Positions 60,138-64,000 of a stretch of DNA of 64,000 nt are shown here, in pieces. The notes under the pieces are model-generated. The model saw only the letters and a list, made by a program, of their open reading frames with translations, was not told where the DNA came from and ran no database searches. Within the stretch, counting starts at the first letter, position 1. The number at the start of each line of letters is the position of its first letter. The translations under genes and the position numbers were made by a program. Origin of the DNA: Streptomyces sp. NBC_00178 (GTDB lineage Bacteria; Actinomycetota; Actinomycetes; Streptomycetales; Streptomycetaceae); NCBI RefSeq assembly GCF_036206005.1, contig NZ_CP108143.1, positions 3,858,001-3,922,000 of the forward strand, given 5' to 3'.

Positions 60138-60257
60138 CCACCAACGTCGAAGGGCCCCGCAGCAAGCTGCGGGGCCTTCGACGTATTGCCCGGTGAGAGC
60201 AATGGCGGAGGATACGAGATTCGAACTCGTGAGGGGTTGCCCCCAACACGCTTTCCA
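60138..60257 (-). repeat. Left att copy: tRNA-Ser 3' fragment plus terminator
   Basis: 120 bp matching 61480-61600. It holds a hairpin (60146-60182) and the tRNA-Ser 3' part up to the anticodon loop (TTTCCA at 60252-60257), after which similarity ends. Without a 5' half it is not a functional tRNA. Confidence 0.92.
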
Positions 60258-60356
60258 CACGCTCGTCCGGCGGTACGGGGACGATCAGGGGGCATGCCGA
60301 CCTGCGGGCAGAACCAGCGGTTACAGGCTTGCCGAACTGTGGTGTGCGCGTGTGGA

Positions 60357-60375
60357 TGAGACCAGAACTGAGACC
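60357..60375 (+). repeat. 12-bp-phased TGAGACC pair inside the mini-element
   Basis: TGAGACC at 60357-60363 and 60369-60375 lie 12 bp apart, about 100 bp inside the left att copy. The arrangement equals that beside tRNA-Ser(CGA) (TGAGAC at 30525 and 30537) and resembles the 12-bp pair at 2208-2229. Integrase arm sites are a possible explanation. Confidence 0.5.
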
Positions 60376-60385
60376 GGGCACGTGT

Positions 60386-60808
60386 TCATTTACCGGCCTC
60401 CGGGCCGTACCACTGCATGGCCTGGCCGGTGATCGCAGCGATGCATGCGAAGTCGTGGTCGCGATGCAGGAGGGTCAGCCCCTGGAGTTCTGCGGTGGCG
60501 GCGACGACGAGGTCAACAGCTCCCGCGCTGCGGTGCTGACCACGCTGGGTCAGTAGCTCTTGAACCTGCCAGGCGCGGTCGTATGCGCGGTCATCGACGG
60601 GCACCCAACCGAACAGCAGCCGCATGTCCTCGACGCCGCGCGCACGGTCTGCGGCGGAGCGGGCGCTGTAGAAGAACTCCAGCTCGGTAATAGGGCACGT
60701 CGCGATGAGCCCTGCCGTGGCAGCCTGGTCCCAGCCGTACTGTTCGGCGTCGTCGCGGAAGAATCGAGCGAGCGCGCTGGTGTCGATCAGGAACTGTGCC
60801 GCGCTCAC
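60386..60808 (-). CDS. vapC: PIN-domain ribonuclease toxin VapC
   Basis: 140 residues. PIN acidic residues are visible: Asp in FLIDTSALARFF (about residue 9), Glu in ITELEFFYSAR (about residue 42), Asp in HRSAGAVDLVVAATAELQG (about residue 99), and a late Asp in LLHRDHDFACIAA (about residue 117). These bind Mg2+ for RNA cleavage, usually of tRNA. The start overlaps the antitoxin stop by 4 bp (ATGA), the typical toxin-antitoxin coupling. It lies inside the mini-element. Confidence 0.92.
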   Translation of the reverse strand: MSAAQFLIDTSALARFFRDDAEQYGWDQAATAGLIATCPITELEFFYSARSAADRARGVEDMRLLFGWVPVDDRAYDRAWQVQELLTQRGQHRSAGAVDLVVAATAELQGLTLLHRDHDFACIAAITGQAMQWYGPEAGK

Positions 60809-61020
60809 CGCCGGTATTCCCTCTTGTCCGCGAAGACATCCAGATCAAAGCCTCCCCCGCCCGCTGCGGCCCGCAGCCGAGTGAGAGCGAGAGCCCGTCG
60901 GCGGTTCTCGAGTACCTCGCGCAGCGCACTGTTGACCGTCTCCCTCTTGGTGCCGGTACCCAGGGCCTGAGCTACGGCGGCCAGTAGTTCGTCGTCAAGG
61001 TCGATCACTGTGCGGCTCAT
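60805..61020 (-). CDS. vapB: VapB-type antitoxin
   Basis: 71 residues. The N-terminal MSRTVIDLDDELLAAVAQALG is a ribbon-helix-helix DNA-binding domain, with KRETVNSALREVLENRRRA as its second helix. The C terminus (GGGGFDLDVFADKREYRR) is a flexible toxin-binding tail. GGAGGTG precedes the ATG. It should neutralise VapC and repress the operon through the AT-rich palindromes just upstream. Confidence 0.92.
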   Translation of the reverse strand: MSRTVIDLDDELLAAVAQALGTGTKRETVNSALREVLENRRRALALTRLRAAAGGGGFDLDVFADKREYRR

Positions 61021-61032
61021 CGAGCACCTCCG

Positions 61033-61076
61033 GTGATATCATCTCGTACGCCGAGTATATCTCAATAGGTATCTAC
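61033..61076 (-). promoter_or_regulatory. vapBC promoter/operator region
   Basis: A short AT-rich island in GC-rich DNA contains GATATC (61035-61040) and GAGTATATCTC (61053-61063), both palindromic or nearly so, 13-45 bp before the vapB ATG. VapBC complexes commonly bind such palindromes for autorepression. Confidence 0.5.
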
Positions 61077-61479
61077 CACGGGCAAGCTTCTGGTGAGCGC
61101 CACGACAGGGGTCACTCAGGGTGCTGAGCTGGACCACCACGCAGGGGCGCCTCCCGGCCGACCCGTGTTGCACGGTAGCGCCGACGACGAGCGCGACTTC
61201 CTGCATGGCCAGGTCCAGGCTTGCCGTCCCGAAGGCCCTTGTCTGCACCAGAAATGAGGCTTCTTGTGATCTTCGCCTACAAGGTGAAGGCACCATCAGC
61301 CACTGTTCAGGCCTGATCGCTGCTCGCCGGCCTCCGGGGACGGACGGGACGCGCGAAGCGCGCGCGCTCCTGGCATTGCCGACGAACGTCGTGCGGCAGC
61401 CCGAGTGGGAGTGGCTGCAGGATGCCGAGGGCATCGGGACCGGAGGGTCCCGCGGAGTCCCGTTGAGGCGCTGATTAGA
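61077..61479. other. Element interior without a supported gene
   Basis: About 400 bp between the vapBC promoter and the right att copy. Short frames exist on both strands (for example a minus-strand stretch with VQTRAFGTASLDLAMQEVAL), but none has a convincing start, ribosome site and stop together. It may hold gene debris. Confidence 0.4.
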
Positions 61480-61600
61480 CCACCAACGTCGAAGGGCCCC
61501 GCAGCAAGCTGCGGGGCCCTTCGACGTATTGCCCGGTGAGAGCAATGGCGGAGGATACGAGATTCGAACTCGTGAGGGGTTGCCCCCAACACGCTTTCCA
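61480..61600 (-). repeat. Right att copy within and beyond tRNA-Ser(GGA)
   Basis: 121 bp equal to 60138-60257 apart from one inserted C in the terminator stem. It covers the terminator, spacer and the 3' part of the intact tRNA up to the anticodon loop. Confidence 0.92.
61488..61525 (-). terminator. tRNA-Ser terminator
   Basis: An 18-bp perfect stem (GTCGAAGGGCCCCGCAGC and its complement) around AA lies 24 bp beyond the tRNA 3' end. Its left att copy (60146-60182) lacks one C. Confidence 0.85.
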
Positions 61601-61633
61601 AGCGTGCGCCCTAGGCCACTAGGCGAATCCTCC
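61549..61633 (-). tRNA. tRNA-Ser(GGA)
   Basis: 85 nt, class II. Acceptor strands GGAGGAT/ATCCTCC pair, the anticodon stem-loop is CACGC-TTGGAAA-GCGTG with anticodon GGA, and the variable arm and T arm (ACGAGTTCGAATCTCGT) are intact. CCA is not encoded. Its 3' part is the integration core of the mini-element to the left, and integration restored a complete gene. Confidence 0.95.
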
Positions 61634-61765
61634 GCGGCAAACAATACAAGACGCCAGGGGGTGCTCGCGAACACGTTCCCCGTAGATCGTTCCGGAGGGC
61701 TCTCCGGCCGGATCGTCGTGGGGGAGCGGGTGGACGGCAGGGGGCGGGGATCGGCTAAGGTGGGC

Positions 61766-61857
61766 GTCAGCCCCTCACGTGGCGCTATCTGACTGAACTC
61801 CCCCAGGGCCGGAAGGCAGCAAGGGTAGGTCGGCTCTGGCGGGTGCGTGGGGGGCCC
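61766..61857 (+). ncRNA. ffs: Signal recognition particle RNA (small bacterial SRP RNA)
   Basis: The universally conserved SRP domain IV core GGCCGGAAGGCAGCAAGGGT (61808-61827) lies in a hairpin, and the outer CCCCTCACG near the 5' end pairs with CGTGGGGGG near 61847-61855. TAAGGT (61756-61761) is a plausible -10 box. It binds Ffh and acts in co-translational membrane targeting. Its place before dnaX is the actinobacterial norm. Ends are approximate. Confidence 0.93.
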
Positions 61858-61942
61858 TTGCGTGCCCGGGGTGTGGTGTCCCGCCGGGGGCGCCGGTCCG
61901 GGGCGGGCCCGGTTGTCGGTGCGCCCCGATAACCTCGTATGT

Positions 61943-64000
61943 GTGTCGTCCCTTGCGCTGTACCGCCGCTATCGCCCCGAGTCCTTCGCCGAGGTCATCG
62001 GTCAGGAGCATGTCACTGACCCGTTGCAGCAGGCCCTGCGGAACAACCGGGTCAACCACGCGTACCTGTTCAGCGGGCCGCGCGGCTGTGGAAAGACGAC
62101 CAGCGCGCGCATCCTCGCCCGCTGTCTGAACTGCGAGAAGGGCCCCACGCCCACACCCTGCGGAGAGTGCCAGAGCTGCCGGGACCTGGCGCGCAACGGG
62201 CCGGGGTCGATCGACGTCATCGAGATCGACGCCGCGTCCCACGGTGGCGTGGACGACGCCCGTGACCTGCGGGAGAAGGCCTTCTTCGGTCCGGCGTCGA
62301 GCCGGTACAAGATCTACATCATCGACGAGGCCCACATGGTCACCCCGGCGGGGTTCAACGCCCTGCTGAAGGTCGTCGAGGAACCGCCGGAGCACCTCAA
62401 GTTCATCTTCGCGACCACGGAGCCCGAGAAGGTCATCGGCACGATCCGTTCGCGTACGCACCACTACCCCTTCCGGCTCGTGCCGCCCGGGACGCTGCGC
62501 GGCTACCTCGCGGAGGTCTGCGACAAGGAGGGCAGCAACGTCGAGGACGGTGTGCTGCCCCTCGTGGTGCGGGCGGGCGCCGGATCCGTGCGTGACTCGA
62601 TGTCCGTCATGGACCAACTCCTCGCCGGCGCACGCGACGACGGTGTGACATACGCCATGGCGACCTCTCTTCTCGGCTATACGGACGGGTCCCTGCTGGA
62701 CTCCGTCGTGGACGCCTTCGCGGCGGGCGACGGGGCCGCCGCCTTCGAGGTCGTGGACCGCGTGATCGAGGGCGGGAACGACCCCCGGCGCTTCGTCGCC
62801 GATCTGCTGGAGCGGCTGCGCGACCTGGTGATCCTCGCCGCCGTGCCCGACGCCGGCGAGAAGGGGCTCATCGACGCCCCCGCCGACGTGGTGGAGCGGA
62901 TGCAGGCCCAGGCTTCCGTCTTCGGCGCCGCTGAGCTGAGCCGTGCCGCCGACCTGGTCAACGAGGGCCTCACGGAGATGCGCGGGGCGACCTCGCCCCG
63001 CCTCCAGGTGGAGCTGATCTGCGCCCGGGTCCTGCTGCCCGCCGCCTTCGACGACGAGCGTTCGCTGCAGGCCAGGCTGGACCGGCTCGAGCGCGGTGCG
63101 GCGTCCTTCGTCCCCGCGGGACCCGGCCCCGCCATGGGGTACGCCCCGGGGCCGGACGCCCATGGAGCCGGTGCGGGGATGCCGGGTGGCCCGGCCGCCG
63201 CCCGTGCCGCCGTCCGCGGCGACGCCCAGGGCGGGGCTCCCGCCGGCATGCCGCCGGCCGCGCCCGTCGCCGCCGAGGCCGTGGCGCCCCCGGCCGTCCA
63301 GCGGCCCCCCGCGCCGTACGAGCCCCCGGAGCAGCAGCCCTCGGCCGCCCAGCAGCCCCCGGAGCAGCAGCCCCCGGCCGCTCACCAGCCCCCGGCCGCC
63401 CAGCAGTCCCCGGCCGCCGAGCAGCCCCAGGCCGGGCAGCGTCCCGGAGCATGGCCCGCCGCGGCCGGAGCCGGCAGCGGGGGCGAAGCGGCTCGTCGCC
63501 CCGGCGGCTGGCCGACGGCTTCCGCGCCCGGCGGTGGCGTCCCGCAGGCGCAGCCGCCCGCTCCGTCGCCCGACCGGGCGGCATCGGCTCCCGCTCCCGC
63601 CCCGGCGGCCCCGGCACCTGCGCCGGCGGCCCCCGGCACGGCTCAGGGCGCCGCCCAGGTCCGCACCATGTGGCCGGACATCCTGGAGGCCGTGAAGAAC
63701 CGCCGCCGCTTCACCTGGATCCTGCTCAGCCAGAACGCCCAGGTCACGGGCTTCGACGGCAGCACCCTGCAGATCGGCTTCCTGAACGCCGGGGCGCGCG
63801 ACACCTTCACGAGCAGCGGGAGCGAGGAGGTGCTGAGGCAGGCGCTGGCCCAGCAGTTCAACGCCAACTGGCGTGTGGACGCGGTCGTCGACCCGTCCGG
63901 CGGCGGCATGCCGCCGCAGTCCGGTGGCGGCGGAGGTGGGGGCCGGCCGCCGGCCGCCCCGTACCAGCCCCCCTCGGCGCCGCAGGCTCCCGCCTACGAA
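61943..64000 (+). CDS. dnaX: DNA polymerase III subunit gamma/tau (3' end outside the window)
   Basis: 686 residues are visible and the frame is open at the window end. GTG start at 61943 (encoding SSLALYRRYRPESFAEVIGQ). Walker A is FSGPRGCGKTTSARIL (about residues 42-57), zinc cysteines are in CLNCEKGPTPTPCGECQSC (about residues 64-82), Walker B is YIIDEAHMV, and the SRC-type arginine finger is IRSRTHHYPF. After the AAA+ part and the collar domain (to about residue 390) comes a long Pro/Gln/Ala-rich linker (about 390-570), then a conserved domain (MWPDILEAVKNRRRFTWILL). It is the clamp loader ATPase of the replicase. Confidence 0.96.
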   Translation, partial: MSSLALYRRYRPESFAEVIGQEHVTDPLQQALRNNRVNHAYLFSGPRGCGKTTSARILARCLNCEKGPTPTPCGECQSCRDLARNGPGSIDVIEIDAASHGGVDDARDLREKAFFGPASSRYKIYIIDEAHMVTPAGFNALLKVVEEPPEHLKFIFATTEPEKVIGTIRSRTHHYPFRLVPPGTLRGYLAEVCDKEGSNVEDGVLPLVVRAGAGSVRDSMSVMDQLLAGARDDGVTYAMATSLLGYTDGSLLDSVVDAFAAGDGAAAFEVVDRVIEGGNDPRRFVADLLERLRDLVILAAVPDAGEKGLIDAPADVVERMQAQASVFGAAELSRAADLVNEGLTEMRGATSPRLQVELICARVLLPAAFDDERSLQARLDRLERGAASFVPAGPGPAMGYAPGPDAHGAGAGMPGGPAAARAAVRGDAQGGAPAGMPPAAPVAAEAVAPPAVQRPPAPYEPPEQQPSAAQQPPEQQPPAAHQPPAAQQSPAAEQPQAGQRPGAWPAAAGAGSGGEAARRPGGWPTASAPGGGVPQAQPPAPSPDRAASAPAPAPAAPAPAPAAPGTAQGAAQVRTMWPDILEAVKNRRRFTWILLSQNAQVTGFDGSTLQIGFLNAGARDTFTSSGSEEVLRQALAQQFNANWRVDAVVDPSGGGMPPQSGGGGGGGRPPAAPYQPPSAPQAPAYE

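Larger units (their letters stand above)
60138..61600. mobile_element. Mini integrative element at tRNA-Ser(GGA) carrying vapBC
   Basis: A 120-bp sequence at 60138-60257 recurs at 61480-61600 as a direct repeat, differing only by one extra C in the terminator stem. The repeat comprises the 3' part of tRNA-Ser (from the anticodon loop), its spacer and terminator, which is the product expected from site-specific integration in a tRNA 3' end. The right copy is part of the intact tRNA, the left copy lacks the 5' half. About 1.2 kb of DNA lies between, containing the vapBC pair but no integrase or excisionase that I can recognise, so it is either a remnant or mobilised in trans. Confidence 0.8.

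Noticed and set aside
60206-60257. Second functional tRNA-Ser
   Set aside because: Similarity to tRNA-Ser stops in the anticodon loop; the following bases do not form the 5' half.

Overview
The window looks like the chromosome of a Streptomyces or a close relative. It is very GC-rich (low 70s percent by eye), and it carries the developmental sigma pair sigN/sigF, tRNA genes without an encoded CCA, and the actinobacterial block tRNA-Ser / SRP RNA / dnaX. From memory, the order sigN-sigF ... tadA-upp ... cobalamin genes ... dnaX resembles the SCO40xx region of S. coelicolor. I could not run that comparison.

Layout. 1-2357 is the right end of an integrated element: a type I restriction subunit (hsdR, 5' end missing) runs up to a 43-bp copy of the 3' end of a tRNA-Arg, followed by what was that tRNA's terminator. 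2572-6632 holds a small zinc-ribbon-like protein, a TPR protein with a hexanucleotide repeat, and an FAD oxidoreductase paired with an ECF41-type sigma factor. 6899-8731 has a DUF2797 protein and an amidohydrolase. 8916-14889 is a two-component system followed by a GT2-GtrA fusion and a GT39/ArnT-like membrane glycosyltransferase; 11-bp-phased repeats stand before both the regulator and the glycosyltransferases. 15147-17500 is a DHA2 exporter with its TetR regulator.

17557-23300 holds a dehydrogenase/PPOX pair, a MITE-like palindromic element, and a MarR-controlled exporter carrying three carboxypeptidase-regulatory-like repeats next to a YceI protein with the same kind of repeat. 24190-26803 is sigN-sigF with a Dabb protein and a tiny membrane protein. 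27199-29562 is a second, paralogous exporter with its TetR. 29782-33695 holds an unrecognised membrane-anchored protein, tRNA-Ser(CGA), tadA and its partner gene, an arginine-rich small protein, upp and a LytR_C protein. 33814-38445 has a conserved small protein, a secreted M28 aminopeptidase, an HhH-GPD protein, and an ECF42 sigma factor with its DGPF/YCII partner.

38599-50144 is a cobalamin (corrin ring) locus: cobL, cobM, cbiD, cobK, cobIJ, cobH, cobG, and cobN behind a cobalamin riboswitch. It combines oxygen-dependent, late-cobalt genes (cobG, cobN) with cbiD, normally an anaerobic-route gene. 50230-56591 is a run of small regulator/enzyme pairs (IclR, TetR-epimerase, RsrR-like Rrf2 with an NmrA-type protein, PadR-GDSL hydrolase, VOC). 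Several have clear operators; the best is a double 11-3-11 Rrf2 site between the rsrR-like gene and the NmrA gene. 56780-59995 is a large secreted VCBS/FG-GAP protein.

60138-61600 is a 1.3-kb mini-element at tRNA-Ser(GGA): a 120/121-bp direct repeat of the tRNA 3' half plus terminator flanks a vapBC toxin-antitoxin pair, with no integrase recognised. The intact tRNA, the SRP RNA gene and dnaX (3' end outside the window) follow.
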